A DNA stretch of 64,000 nt, from the NCBI GenBank assembly GCA_018263295.1, contig JADFCZ010000014.1, forward strand, positions 1 to 64,000, written 5' to 3'. Source of the DNA: Conexibacter sp. GTDB taxonomy: Bacteria; Actinomycetota; Thermoleophilia; Solirubrobacterales; 70-9. The translations under genes and the position numbers were made by a program. This document shows, piece by piece, positions 37,449-46,709 of this stretch. Position 1 is the first letter of the stretch; the number at the start of each line of letters is the position of its first letter. Below the pieces are notes generated by a model, which was not told the origin of the DNA, searched no databases, and saw only the letters and a list, made by a program, of their open reading frames with translations.

Positions 37449-38807
37449 CTAAGGGGGACCCGGGTCGGATTGGTCCTTCAGGAGGGGGTCGCGTTCGGGG
37501 GTGGCCGGCGCACGAGCCGTCACCGGCTCGAGGGTGGGCGAGGCGCCTTCATCCGGCCGCTGGATGCTCGAGCGACGACTCCAGCGCATGATCGGCCGCT
37601 CGATCGCGTAGTAGCTGACGGCAGCGCACGGGATCGTGATCGCAAGGGTGCCCGCCAGCAGGACGGCGAAGCTCATCTGCGGCCACCAATCGGGTGCGCC
37701 GATGTCGATCAGGAGGATGATCGCCGGAAAGTGCCAGAGGAAGATCCCGTACGAGATCAGCCCGAGCCAGGTCGACAGCGGATGGCGCAGGATCCAGCGG
37801 TACCGGCCTTCACCCTGGCGGCCGAAGACGGCTGGAAGGACGACCAGCAGCGCGATGACGCCGAAGGCCACGAACTCGACCATGTACAGGTTGACGTTGC
37901 GAAAGGCGACGTTCGCCAGCGGATTGGACTCGAGGACGAAGAGGCTGAGGGCGACGTAGAGGCCGGCGCCGATTCCCAGCGGAATCCACGGTCTCGTCCG
38001 GATCAGCCCGACCCACCCGGGCTCGGAGATCCGATCCTCGGCCCATACCGACACCGATGCGACTCCCAGACCGAGGGCGAACCAGAGCCCCATCCCGAAC
38101 GGTGAGTAGTTGATCGCGTGCATCAACCCGCTCACCGGAAGCTGGGATTGGATGGGCAGCGAGACGAGGGCCAGGACCGAGATCGCGGCGAGCTCGGGCA
38201 CCAGCCAGCTCCGGGTCCGCCTCGAGCGCCCGATGCGCGCGAGGATCAGCACGAACACGGGCAGCAGCGCATAGAACATGACTTCGACGGCAAGCGTCCA
38301 CGTCGGCGGGATCCCGCATCGGTAGGAGATCTCCGCGCAGGTCCCCACGCGCGTGTAGATCGGGAGCTCCTGCAGGAGGCCGTAGTACACCCACCAGTTG
38401 CCGCTGAACGCGCCGGACATGCCCGGCACGATCGCCGTGACGGTCAGCGCCGCCCAGTAGGCCGGCGCGATCCGCAGGAAGCGGCGCTTGGCGTAACCCG
38501 AGAACGCAGGTCGATCGCGGCCCGAGACCCGCGCGGCGACGAACGGCCGATAGAGAAGGAACGCCGAAAGGACGAAGAAGAACGTGACGCCGACGTTGAG
38601 ATGAGCGGCAAGGCCTTCCACCGGCCAGGGGATCGATCCGCCGAACAGGACCGCGAAGCCGGCCACGTGGAATACCAGCACCGACAGCGCCGCGAACCCG
38701 CGCAGCGAATCGAAGAGCGGAAACTCGAGGTGGCTCCTCGGGACAGCCGGCTCGTGCAGCGCGGCCTTCCGGTCCGATCCCATTCGAAACGGCTTCCGAT
38801 CTCTCAA
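37449..38807 (-). CDS. Acyltransferase 3 family membrane protein
   Basis: FPLFDSLRGFAALSVLVFHVAG..., multi-TM, FFFVLSAFLLYRPFVAARVSG. Confidence 0.9.
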   Translation of the reverse strand: MRDRKPFRMGSDRKAALHEPAVPRSHLEFPLFDSLRGFAALSVLVFHVAGFAVLFGGSIPWPVEGLAAHLNVGVTFFFVLSAFLLYRPFVAARVSGRDRPAFSGYAKRRFLRIAPAYWAALTVTAIVPGMSGAFSGNWWVYYGLLQELPIYTRVGTCAEISYRCGIPPTWTLAVEVMFYALLPVFVLILARIGRSRRTRSWLVPELAAISVLALVSLPIQSQLPVSGLMHAINYSPFGMGLWFALGLGVASVSVWAEDRISEPGWVGLIRTRPWIPLGIGAGLYVALSLFVLESNPLANVAFRNVNLYMVEFVAFGVIALLVVLPAVFGRQGEGRYRWILRHPLSTWLGLISYGIFLWHFPAIILLIDIGAPDWWPQMSFAVLLAGTLAITIPCAAVSYYAIERPIMRWSRRSSIQRPDEGASPTLEPVTARAPATPERDPLLKDQSDPGPP

Positions 38808-38867
38808 GTCAGGTTCCCAGTCGGGTGCGGGCGCATGGTCGGTGACCGGGACGCCGATGCGAGATGC

Positions 38868-39440
38868 TCAGTGAGCTTCGTCGGCGGCATGCGCCGGCGG
38901 GCGGGACTCCTCGGCCAGCGAGGTGATCTCGAGAGGGCCGCGGGCGGCGGACTCGAGGACCTCGGTCGCCTCGTTCGGTGACCGGGCGTAGAGCTCGACG
39001 AGGAGGTGGACGACGATCCGCTCCTCGTCGTGCTTGTGGAAGCGGACGTGGGTGAAGAACTCGCGAGTGCCGGCGTCGCCGAAGGCGCCGTAGGTGAGGC
39101 TGTCGGCGGCCTCGGGACCCGAGCAGACCTCGACCAGGTCCTGATCGACGGTGACGGTGCAGGAGGCGACCCAGGGCGTGCCGGCGACGAGGCGCTCCCA
39201 GCGATCCTCGATCGGGACGACCTTGCCCTCCTCGACGGCCAGATGGGGCTGGTCGTGCATGCAGTCGAGGCACTGGACGACCGACTCCTGGACCTCGTCG
39301 ATCCGCTCGGCGGGCTCGCCGGTCTCGGGGTCGATCCGGAGGATCGCGTCGTAGTGGACCTGGGCCTCGAGCCGCTGCGACCAGCATCGGTAGCAGCGCA
39401 GCCAGGCGCTTCGGTCCGTGGTGTTCAGCTCTTCCGCCAT
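38868..39440 (-). CDS. Hypothetical protein
   Basis: 190 aa; MAEELNTTDRSAWLRCYRCWSQRLEAQVHYDAILRIDPETGEPAERIDEV; two CxxC pairs (CYRC, CLDC). Confidence 0.6.
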   Translation of the reverse strand: MAEELNTTDRSAWLRCYRCWSQRLEAQVHYDAILRIDPETGEPAERIDEVQESVVQCLDCMHDQPHLAVEEGKVVPIEDRWERLVAGTPWVASCTVTVDQDLVEVCSGPEAADSLTYGAFGDAGTREFFTHVRFHKHDEERIVVHLLVELYARSPNEATEVLESAARGPLEITSLAEESRPPAHAADEAH

Positions 39441-39525
39441 TGCCTGAAGGCCAATTGTGGCGCTTCGCCGACCCCGGCGACGCCGGATGGAGCCGCCGGG
39501 AAGTTCGTTGCGGCCCGCGCGGCGG

Positions 39526-39996
39526 CTAGTTGAGCCAGCCCGGGAGCCGTCTGCGGGCCGCGAACAGCCCCGTGCCCATCGGCCCCGCCCACCAGGTCAA
39601 GAGCAGCGAGAGCCGCGCGCTGCGCCCCTCGGCCAGCGCCTGCCGCCAGATCCAGCTCCCGACGAACAGGTCGAAGGTGATGTAGTGGGTCCAGCCCGCC
39701 AGCATGGCCTCGGGCCGCTGGAAGGCCCGCGAGACGCTGGCGAGGCTGCCGAAGTCGATCCGCTCGTCCGCCTTCGCCGCGGCGGTCACCAGCGACAGCG
39801 AGTAGACGACGCTGAGCGCGGCGTGAAGGGGTGCCGCGCGGCCCACGAGCCGGGCGGTGAACCGGCTGCGCGGGGCGACGATCATCGCCAGCCAGAACGG
39901 AACCGTGCTGAAGCTGACGATCGACCAGGCGCGCTGCATCTCCGCCGGCGTCTCGGCGACCGGCTCCGGCGCGGTCTCGGCGGTGACGCTCTCCAC
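39526..39996 (-). CDS. ABA4-like (DUF4281) membrane protein
   Basis: WSIVSFSTVPFWLAMIVAPRSR..., AMLAGWTHYITFDLFVGSWIWRQALAEG, LTWWAGPMGTGLFAARRRL. Confidence 0.75.
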   Translation of the reverse strand: MESVTAETAPEPVAETPAEMQRAWSIVSFSTVPFWLAMIVAPRSRFTARLVGRAAPLHAALSVVYSLSLVTAAAKADERIDFGSLASVSRAFQRPEAMLAGWTHYITFDLFVGSWIWRQALAEGRSARLSLLLTWWAGPMGTGLFAARRRLPGWLN

Positions 39997-40014
39997 GACT
40001 GCGATGTATACCGC

Positions 40015-40572
40015 TCAGGGCTGCTCCGCGAGCTCACCGCGGAGCAGCGAGTACATGGCGGTGTCCCGCGGGACACCCTTGATCACGAGCCAGGAGCGCA
40101 ACACACCCTCGAAGCGGAAGCCGGCGCGCTCGGCGACCGCGCAGGAGCCGGCGTTGTCGCGCTCGGCGGCGATCCCGATCCGGTCGACCGGCAGCGCCTC
40201 GAAGATCCAGGCCGCCAGGAGGCGCACCGCCCGGGTCGCGACCCCGCGGCCGCGTGCGCCGGCCGCGAGCCAGTAGCCGATCTCGCAGCGGCGCTCGTCG
40301 CGCTCGATCCGAGGGATTCCGATCGCCCCGAGCAGCTCGTCGCTCCCGGCGTCGGCGATCACGAGGTGGAGCTCCTCGCCGGGACCGGATCGCCATTCTC
40401 CGATCCACTCCGCCATCGCCCGAGCGTCGTTGTCGTCGGGCACGCGCGTCCAGCGCAGCACCTCGGGATCCAGCGATGCTGCGGCGACGGGTTCGAGGTC
40501 GGCGTCGGCGTGCAGACGCAGCCGAACGACGCCGTCGTCGATCCCGCCGATCGGGAACTCGATCGCGGCCAC
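40015..40572 (-). CDS. GNAT family N-acetyltransferase (RimJ-like)
   Basis: VRLRLHADADLEPVAAASLDPEVLRWTRVP..CEIGYWLAAGARGRGVATRAVRLLAAWIFEALPVDRIGIAAERDNAGSCAVAERAGFRFEGVLR; GTG start. Confidence 0.9.
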   Translation of the reverse strand: MAAIEFPIGGIDDGVVRLRLHADADLEPVAAASLDPEVLRWTRVPDDNDARAMAEWIGEWRSGPGEELHLVIADAGSDELLGAIGIPRIERDERRCEIGYWLAAGARGRGVATRAVRLLAAWIFEALPVDRIGIAAERDNAGSCAVAERAGFRFEGVLRSWLVIKGVPRDTAMYSLLRGELAEQP

Positions 40573-40577
40573 CGGCC

Positions 40578-42578
40578 TCAGGCCGGCTGCGAGGCGGCCG
40601 CCCGGTCGGCGACCAGCTCGGCGATGTCGACCATGATCCGGTTCAGGTCGAAGTCCTTGGGGGTGTAGACCCGCGCGATCCCGGCCTCGGTCAGCTTCAC
40701 CTCGTCCGCGGGCGGGATGATCCCGCCGACCACGACGGGCGCGTCGACGCCGGCCTCGCGGATCAGCTCGACGACGCGCGGCACGAGCTCGCGGTGCGAT
40801 CCGGAGAGGATCGAGAGGCCGACCACGTCGACGTCCTCCTGGACGGCGGAGGCGGCGATCTCCTCGGGTGTGAGCCTGATCCCCTGATAGATGACCTCCA
40901 TGCCGACGTCGCGGGCGCGGACCGCGATCTGCTCGGCTCCGTTCGAGTGGCCGTCGAGACCGGGCTTGGCGACGAGGATCCGGATCCGGTGCCCGATCGC
41001 GTCGCCGACCTCGGAGACGCGCTCGCGGACCCCGGCGAGAAGCTCGGCGTTGCCGCCGGCGGCGGAGCCGTCGAGCCCGGTCGGGCCGCGGTATGGCCCG
41101 AAGACCTCGCGCAGCGCCTCGGCCCACTCGCCGGTCGTCACCCCGGCTTTCGCCGCCTCGATCGTCGCCGGCATCAGGTTGGCGGACTCGTCGCGGGCGG
41201 CCGCCGCCAGCGCTTCGAGGGACCGCTCGACGGCGGTGGAGTCGCGCCCCGCCTTCCATTCCTCGAGCGCCTCGATCCGCTCCCGCTCGACCTCCGGGTC
41301 GGGAGTGAGGATGCCGCCGTCGTCGCCGACGGTGAGCGGCGAGTCCTCGGTCTCGGTGAAGCAGTTCTGGCCGATCACCTTGAGCTCGCCGGCTTCGATC
41401 CTCGTCAGCCGGTCGCGGTGCGACTCGACTAGGCGGGCCTTCATGTACGCGACGGCCTCGCTGGTCGTCGCGCCGCCGTGCTCGGCGACGACCGCCATCT
41501 CGCTGCGGGCGCCGTCGATCAGCTCGGAGACGAGCCCGTCCATCACCTTCGAGCCCTCGAAGATGTCGGGGTAGTCGAGGAGGTCGGTCTCGTTGGCGAG
41601 GATCTGCTGGATCCGCAGGCTCCACTGCTGGTCCCAGGGGCGGGGGAGACCGAGCGCCTCGTTCCAGGCGGGGAGCTGGATCGCGCGGGCGCGGGCGTCG
41701 CGCCCCAGCGTCACGGCGAGGGCCTCGAGGACGATCCGCGGGACGTTGTTCTCGGGCTGCGCCTCGGTCAGCCCGAGCGAGTTGACCTGGACGCCGTAGC
41801 GCATCCGCAGGAACCGGGGATCGGTGACGCCGTAGCGCTCGCGTCCGAGCTCCTCCCAGAGGATCCCCATCGCGCGCAGCTTCGCGTGCTCCTCGATGAA
41901 CCGGACGCCGGCGTTGACGAAGAAGCTGATCCGGCCGAAGACCCGCGGGAAGTCCTCCTCGGAGACCTGGCCGCGCTCGCGGACCGAGTCGAGGACGGCG
42001 ATCGCGTTGCTGAGCGCGAAGGCGATCTCCTGGACCGGGGTGGCACCGGCTTCCTGCAGGTGGTAGCTGCAGATGTTGATCGGGTTCCAGCTCGGGATCT
42101 CGTTGACCGTGAACGCGACCATGTCGGCGATCAGCCGCATCGAGGGCTCGGGCGGGAACGCGTAGGTGCCGCGCGAGAGGTACTCCTTGATGATGTCGTT
42201 CTGGGTCGTGCCCTTGAGCTGATCGCGGGGGACGCCCTGCTCGTCGGCGACCGCCACGTAGAGGCCGAGCAGCCAGGCGGCGGTGGCGTTGATCGTCATC
42301 GAGGTGTTCATCTCGGCCAGCGGGATCTGGTCGAGGAGCGTCTCCATGTCGCCGCGGTGGGCGACCGAGACGCCGACCTTGCCGACCTCGCCGCGGGCGA
42401 GGACGGCGTCGGGGTCGTAGCCGGTCTGCGTCGGCAGGTCGAAGGCGATCGAGAGGCCGGTCTGTCCCTTGGAGAGGTTGCGGCGGTAGAGCTCGTTCGA
42501 ACGCCGGGCGTCGGAGTGCCCCGCGTACGTCCGCATTACCCAGGGCCGATCCCGCTCGTCCAATCGATGCTCGCTCAT
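40578..42578 (-). CDS. Ethylmalonyl-CoA mutase-type B12-dependent acyl-CoA mutase
   Basis: MRTYAGHSDARRSNELYRRNLSKGQTGLSIAFDLPTQTGYDPDAVLARGEVGKVGVSVAHRGDMETLLDQIPLAEMNTSMTINATAAWLLGLYVAVADEQG; C-terminal B12 motif KPGLDGHSNGAEQIA. Confidence 0.92.
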   Translation of the reverse strand: MSEHRLDERDRPWVMRTYAGHSDARRSNELYRRNLSKGQTGLSIAFDLPTQTGYDPDAVLARGEVGKVGVSVAHRGDMETLLDQIPLAEMNTSMTINATAAWLLGLYVAVADEQGVPRDQLKGTTQNDIIKEYLSRGTYAFPPEPSMRLIADMVAFTVNEIPSWNPINICSYHLQEAGATPVQEIAFALSNAIAVLDSVRERGQVSEEDFPRVFGRISFFVNAGVRFIEEHAKLRAMGILWEELGRERYGVTDPRFLRMRYGVQVNSLGLTEAQPENNVPRIVLEALAVTLGRDARARAIQLPAWNEALGLPRPWDQQWSLRIQQILANETDLLDYPDIFEGSKVMDGLVSELIDGARSEMAVVAEHGGATTSEAVAYMKARLVESHRDRLTRIEAGELKVIGQNCFTETEDSPLTVGDDGGILTPDPEVERERIEALEEWKAGRDSTAVERSLEALAAAARDESANLMPATIEAAKAGVTTGEWAEALREVFGPYRGPTGLDGSAAGGNAELLAGVRERVSEVGDAIGHRIRILVAKPGLDGHSNGAEQIAVRARDVGMEVIYQGIRLTPEEIAASAVQEDVDVVGLSILSGSHRELVPRVVELIREAGVDAPVVVGGIIPPADEVKLTEAGIARVYTPKDFDLNRIMVDIAELVADRAAASQPA

Positions 42579-42645
42579 GGCCGCCATTCTAATTCGCGAG
42601 CGCGAATCGCAGCCTCCGCGGCGGCGCCCTGTACGGTCCGCCGCC

Positions 42646-43479
42646 GTGCCCGAGCCGCGGCTCATCGACACCTGGCACCTCGGCCTCGACCGGGTGATCG
42701 GCGTCTGGGAGCGCGACGGGGTGCTCGTCGACCCGGGCCCGGCGAACACGATCGACACGGTCCTCGCCGAGCTGCCCGACGGTCGCCCGCGGGCGCTGCT
42801 TCTCACCCACATCCACCTCGACCATGCCGGCGCGACCGGGACGCTGGTCGAGCGCTTCCCCGACCTGCCCGTCTACGTCCACGAGGCCGGCGCCCCGCAC
42901 CTCGTCGACCCTTCGCGGTTGCTCCGCAGCGCCGCGCGCCTCTACGGCGAGCGCATGGAGGAGCTCTGGGGCGAGGTGCGCCCGGTCCCGGAGCGCAACG
43001 TCTTCCCCCTGAGCGGCGGCGAGGTCGCCGAGGGTCTCGAGGTGATCGCGGCTCCCGGGCACGCCTCCCACCACGTCGTCTACCTCGACCCCGGGGCCGG
43101 CGACGCGTTCGTCGGCGACGTCGCCGGGGTCCGGATCCCGCCCGGCGACACCGTCTGGATGCCGACGCCGCCTCCCGACATCGACCTGGAACGCTGGCGC
43201 GCCTCGATCGCGGAGGTCCTCGAGCGCAGGCCGCGGCGCCTGCTGCTCACCCACTACGGCTCGGTCGCCGAGCCCGAGCGCCATCTGGCCGCGGCGGCGG
43301 CCGACCTCGAGCGCCTCGCCGGGGCCTCCGAGCCCGGCGACCGCGAGCGCTTCCTGACCGGCCTCGAGGCGCGGATCGGCGCCGAGCCGCCCGAGCTGGC
43401 GGAGCGAACCCGCTCGGCGATGCCGCCGGAGCTGACCTGGCTCGGGCTGGAGCGTTACTGGCGCCTGCGCGAAACCTGA
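42646..43479 (+). CDS. MBL-fold metallo-hydrolase (track start 42577 possible)
   Basis: LLLTHIHLDHAGATGTLVE, APGHASHHVVYLD, FVGDVAGV. Confidence 0.9.
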   Translation: MPEPRLIDTWHLGLDRVIGVWERDGVLVDPGPANTIDTVLAELPDGRPRALLLTHIHLDHAGATGTLVERFPDLPVYVHEAGAPHLVDPSRLLRSAARLYGERMEELWGEVRPVPERNVFPLSGGEVAEGLEVIAAPGHASHHVVYLDPGAGDAFVGDVAGVRIPPGDTVWMPTPPPDIDLERWRASIAEVLERRPRRLLLTHYGSVAEPERHLAAAAADLERLAGASEPGDRERFLTGLEARIGAEPPELAERTRSAMPPELTWLGLERYWRLRET

Positions 43480-43582
43480 CCCGCGACCGCTACTCCTGGC
43501 CGATCGGCGTGTTCGCAAGGTTCGAGGCACCGATTCCCCGGCACCTTCCCGAGGTCCGCCGACCCGGCTACGCTCATCACCG

Positions 43583-44248
43583 ATGATCAAGCGAATCGCA
43601 CTGACAGTCACGATCCTCGCCGCGCTCGCCGCGGCCGTTCCCGCGTTCGCCGGGATCACCGTCTACAGCAACGCGTTCAAGTCGCGCTCCGACTACCACG
43701 CGATCACGAAGCAGGCGGGCAAGAAGAAGAAGTGCAAGCGCAACTGGCGCAAGAAATCGGCCCTCGGGGTCACGGTCAAGGGCGGCAAGCAGGTCTGCCA
43801 GCTCAAGACCCCCGTCGAGGGCGACTCGCCCCAGCCCGACCTGATCGTGCAGGTCGAGACCAAGGTCACCGAGGCGACCGAGAAGGCCGCGCGAAAGGGC
43901 GCATTCGTCGGCGTGATGGTCCGCTCGAGCCGCAAGGACGGGTACACGTTCCGGGTGATCCCGAAGACCCGCAAATGGGAGCTCGTCGAGGACAAGGTGG
44001 TGCTCGAGAAGGGCAAGGACAAGGCCGTCAAGGGGATCAAGAAGAAGAACGTCCTCGAGATCCGCGCCAAGGGCGACACGATCGTCGGCAAGGTCAACGG
44101 CAAGACGATGACCTCCTACAAGGACCCCGAGCCCGACGACGTCAAGGGCACCGGCACGGGTCTCGCCTACGGGATCAAGCAGAAGGTCAAGAAGAAGGAC
44201 GCGGTCGCGTTCTTCGACAAGCTCAAGGTCCAGGTCCCCAACCCATAG
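43583..44248 (+). CDS. Secreted Lys-rich protein, possibly concanavalin-like fold
   Basis: Signal peptide MIKRIALTVTILAALAAAVPAFAG; FRVIPKTRKWELV...NVLEIRAKGDTIVGKVNGKTMTSYKD. Confidence 0.65.
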   Translation: MIKRIALTVTILAALAAAVPAFAGITVYSNAFKSRSDYHAITKQAGKKKKCKRNWRKKSALGVTVKGGKQVCQLKTPVEGDSPQPDLIVQVETKVTEATEKAARKGAFVGVMVRSSRKDGYTFRVIPKTRKWELVEDKVVLEKGKDKAVKGIKKKNVLEIRAKGDTIVGKVNGKTMTSYKDPEPDDVKGTGTGLAYGIKQKVKKKDAVAFFDKLKVQVPNP

Positions 44249-44297
44249 CCCCCGGCCCCGCCGGGCCGCGCTAGATTGGCCCACAAGGGGCCGAGCG

Positions 44298-44585
44298 ATG
44301 ACGACCGAGACGATCGAGCGACCGAAGACGGCCGGACCGGGATCGGGCGGGGCCGGCTGGCGCGTGATCGTCCGCAACGACGACCACAACACCTTCGAGC
44401 ACGTCGCCGCGACGCTCGCCCGGGTCATCCCGGGCCTCACCTACGGCAACGGGATGGCCTTCGCGAACACCATCCACAACACCGGTCAGGCGATCGTCTG
44501 GACCGGAATGCGGGAGCCCGCTGAGCACTACTGGGAGCAGCTCGCCGCGGCCGGCCTGACGATGGCCCCGCTCGAACAGCACTGA
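44298..44585 (+). CDS. clpS: ATP-dependent Clp protease adaptor ClpS
   Basis: GWRVIVRNDDHNTFEHVAATLARVIPGLTYGNGMAFANTIHNTGQAIVWTG. Confidence 0.88.
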   Translation: MTTETIERPKTAGPGSGGAGWRVIVRNDDHNTFEHVAATLARVIPGLTYGNGMAFANTIHNTGQAIVWTGMREPAEHYWEQLAAAGLTMAPLEQH

Positions 44586-44595
44586 GCGGGAACGA

Positions 44596-44621
44596 CGAAG
44601 GGCGCCCGGGGGCGCCCTTCG
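44596..44621 (+). terminator. Terminator hairpin after clpS
   Basis: CGAAGGGCGCCC-GG-GGGCGCCCTTCG. Confidence 0.75.
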
Positions 44622-44640
44622 CGGTCATCGAGCCTGGAGC

Positions 44641-44817
44641 TCAGAGCTGCAGCAGTCTGCCCCCGGCGCCGGGCGGCGAAGCGCCGACCGCGCCGCGCGA
44701 ACGGCTGCGGAAGCGCCGGCGGCGGCGCGCCGCGCGAACGGTTCGCTCGACGCTCTCGTCGCGGCGCCGCTCGGCCGCGGTGGCGCGGGGCTCTGCAATC
44801 AGTGTCGCGCTGGTCAT
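44641..44817 (-). CDS. 58-aa Arg-rich small protein divergent from the lysR gene
   Basis: MTSATLIAEPRATAAERRRDESVERTVRAARRRRRFRSRSRGAVGASPPGAGGRLLQL; strong AAGGAGG Shine-Dalgarno 7 nt before ATG; track ORF starts far upstream on the opposite side of lysR. Confidence 0.55.
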   Translation of the reverse strand: MTSATLIAEPRATAAERRRDESVERTVRAARRRRRFRSRSRGAVGASPPGAGGRLLQL

Positions 44818-44888
44818 CTCGGGCCTCCTTGATCGGGTTGCGTGCGAAGTGATGGATCCAGGGTGCCGGAGGCGTGCGATTAGCACAA

Positions 44889-44900
44889 TAGATTTATCTA
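44889..44900. promoter_or_regulatory. LysR operator candidate
   Basis: TAGAT-TT-ATCTA palindrome in the lysR/small-ORF divergent region. Confidence 0.45.
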
Positions 44901-44922
44901 GGTCTGCTGATAAGCTGTCCTC

Positions 44923-45846
44923 ATGCTGGATCTGAAGCGACTCCGCGTCCTCCGCGCTGTCTCCGAGCGCGGCTCGTTCTCGGCCGCCGCCGACGATCTC
45001 TACGTGTCGCAATCGGCCGTCAGCCAGCAGATCGCCAACCTCGAGGCCGAGGTCGGCGAGCCGCTCGTGCTCCGGCTTCGCAGCGGTCCCGTGCTGACCG
45101 ACGCCGGCCGGCTGCTGGTTGCACACGCCGAGTCGGCGATGGCCCGGCTCGAGCAGGCCGAGCGCGAACTGGCGTCGCTCTCCGGGCTCGAGACCGGAGA
45201 GCTTCGCCTCGTCAGCTTCGCCAGCGCTTCGGCGACCGTCGTCACCCGGGCGATCTCGCGGTTCCGCGAGGCCCATCCCGGCGTCCGCCTGAGCCTGACC
45301 GAGGCCGAGCCCGAGGAGGCGCTTCCGGACCTGCGCCGCGGCCGCTTCGACGTCGCCGTCCTCTACGACTTCGAGCTCCACCCGTTCGAGTCCGACCCCG
45401 ACATCGCGATGGCGTCGATCATCGACGAGCGGATGCACCTGGCGCTGCCGCCCGACCACCGGCTCGCCGGCTGCGGGGCCGTCGACATCGCCGAGCTCGC
45501 CGACGAGTCGTGGCTCTGCGGCAGCTCCGAGAGCTCCTGCCGTCAGCTCACCCTGCGGAGCTGCGAGCGCGCCGGATTCGTCCCCGACATCGCCTACGAG
45601 AGCAACGACTACACGGTCATGGAGTCCCTCGTGTCGGCGGGGATGGGGGTCACTTTGATCCCCGATCTGGCGCTGATGCTCCCGAGCCCCGAGATCGCGA
45701 TCGTCGAGGTCGTCCCGGACCCGCCGGTCCGCCGCGTCTGGGCGGCGACGCTCGACGCCGGATCGCGGAGCCTCGCTGCCGGGGCGATGGTCGACACCCT
45801 CGTCGCCGTCGGCGCCGAGCTCGCTCGCGCGCCCGCCGCCGCCTGA
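44923..45846 (+). CDS. LysR family transcriptional regulator
   Basis: MLDLKRLRVLRAVSERGSFSAAADDLYVSQSAVSQQIANLEAEVGEPLVLR. Confidence 0.95.
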   Translation: MLDLKRLRVLRAVSERGSFSAAADDLYVSQSAVSQQIANLEAEVGEPLVLRLRSGPVLTDAGRLLVAHAESAMARLEQAERELASLSGLETGELRLVSFASASATVVTRAISRFREAHPGVRLSLTEAEPEEALPDLRRGRFDVAVLYDFELHPFESDPDIAMASIIDERMHLALPPDHRLAGCGAVDIAELADESWLCGSSESSCRQLTLRSCERAGFVPDIAYESNDYTVMESLVSAGMGVTLIPDLALMLPSPEIAIVEVVPDPPVRRVWAATLDAGSRSLAAGAMVDTLVAVGAELARAPAAA

Positions 45847-45847
45847 T

Positions 45848-46303
45848 TCAGAGACCCGCGTTGAGATCCTCGAGGATCCCGCGGAGCTGACGCATCCGCT
45901 CGGCGCCGAGGAGCTCGGTCCATTCCGCCTCGGTCTCGGCGACGAACTCCCGCGCGATCGCATAGAGCTCGTTTCCCTTGGCCGTCGACCGTACGAGCTT
46001 GGCTCGCCGGTCCGCGGGGTCGGGGACCCGTTCGACGTAGCCGTGGCTCTCGAGGTGGGCGACGAGCTCCCCCATCGCCTGCTTCGTCATCTGCGCCCGC
46101 TCGGCGAGCACGCTGACGCGGGTCCCCTCGTCGTCGAGGAACTGCATGACGTTGCCGTGCGGGGCGCGGACGTCAGGGTGGCCGCGCTCCGCGAAGCGCT
46201 CGTGGAGGCGGGCGGACGCCACCCGAAAGGGCTCGCGGAGGAGGACGCCGAGGTTCTCGGGCCGGGGGCTTGCTGCTGCGGTTGTCGGGGGCTTGCTTGA
46301 CAT
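45848..46303 (-). CDS. MarR family transcriptional regulator
   Basis: VMQFLDDEGTRVSVLAERAQMTKQAMGELVAHLESHGYVERVPDPADRRAKLV. Confidence 0.9.
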   Translation of the reverse strand: MSSKPPTTAAASPRPENLGVLLREPFRVASARLHERFAERGHPDVRAPHGNVMQFLDDEGTRVSVLAERAQMTKQAMGELVAHLESHGYVERVPDPADRRAKLVRSTAKGNELYAIAREFVAETEAEWTELLGAERMRQLRGILEDLNAGL

Positions 46304-46305
46304 TG

Positions 46306-46354
46306 GAAAGGAAGCCTGTCTATTCTACCGGCGACATTCGACAGGAAACCTGTC
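46306..46354. promoter_or_regulatory. Duplicated MarR operator candidates
   Basis: GAAAGGAAGCCTGTC (46306-46320) and GACAGGAAACCTGTC (46340-46354), the second a perfect 6-3-6 palindrome; between divergent marR and 46379 ORF. Confidence 0.65.
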
Positions 46355-46378
46355 TAACCACCGAAGGAGAACCGAACC

Positions 46379-46699
46379 ATGCAAGAGAACAGCGGCTACC
46401 TGACGATCAACCGGATCAGCGGTGAACCCGAGCGCCTCCTCGAGGGATATCGCCGGTCGTCCGAGACCATGGCCGGAGTCGGCCGCGACCACGGGTTGAT
46501 CGTGCATGCCGCGGCCGCCACCGACACCGGCCTGCTGATCGTCAACCTCTGGCCGTCGCGGGACGAATCGGAAGCGGCGGCGGCTGATCCCCGCCGGCTC
46601 GAGACCGTCCGCTCCCACGACCTCGGCCCCGAGCGGATGCACGCGGAGCACCACGATCTCGAGAGCCTGATCCTGTTCGGCGCTACGGTGGCCGCCTGA
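46379..46699 (+). CDS. Small ABM/dimeric ferredoxin-fold-like protein, likely MarR target
   Basis: MQENSGYLTINRISGEPERLLEGYRRSSETMAGVGRDHGLIVHAAAATDTGLLIVNLWPSRDE. Confidence 0.6.
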   Translation: MQENSGYLTINRISGEPERLLEGYRRSSETMAGVGRDHGLIVHAAAATDTGLLIVNLWPSRDESEAAAADPRRLETVRSHDLGPERMHAEHHDLESLILFGATVAA

Positions 46700-46709
46700 G
46701 AGCGGCCCG

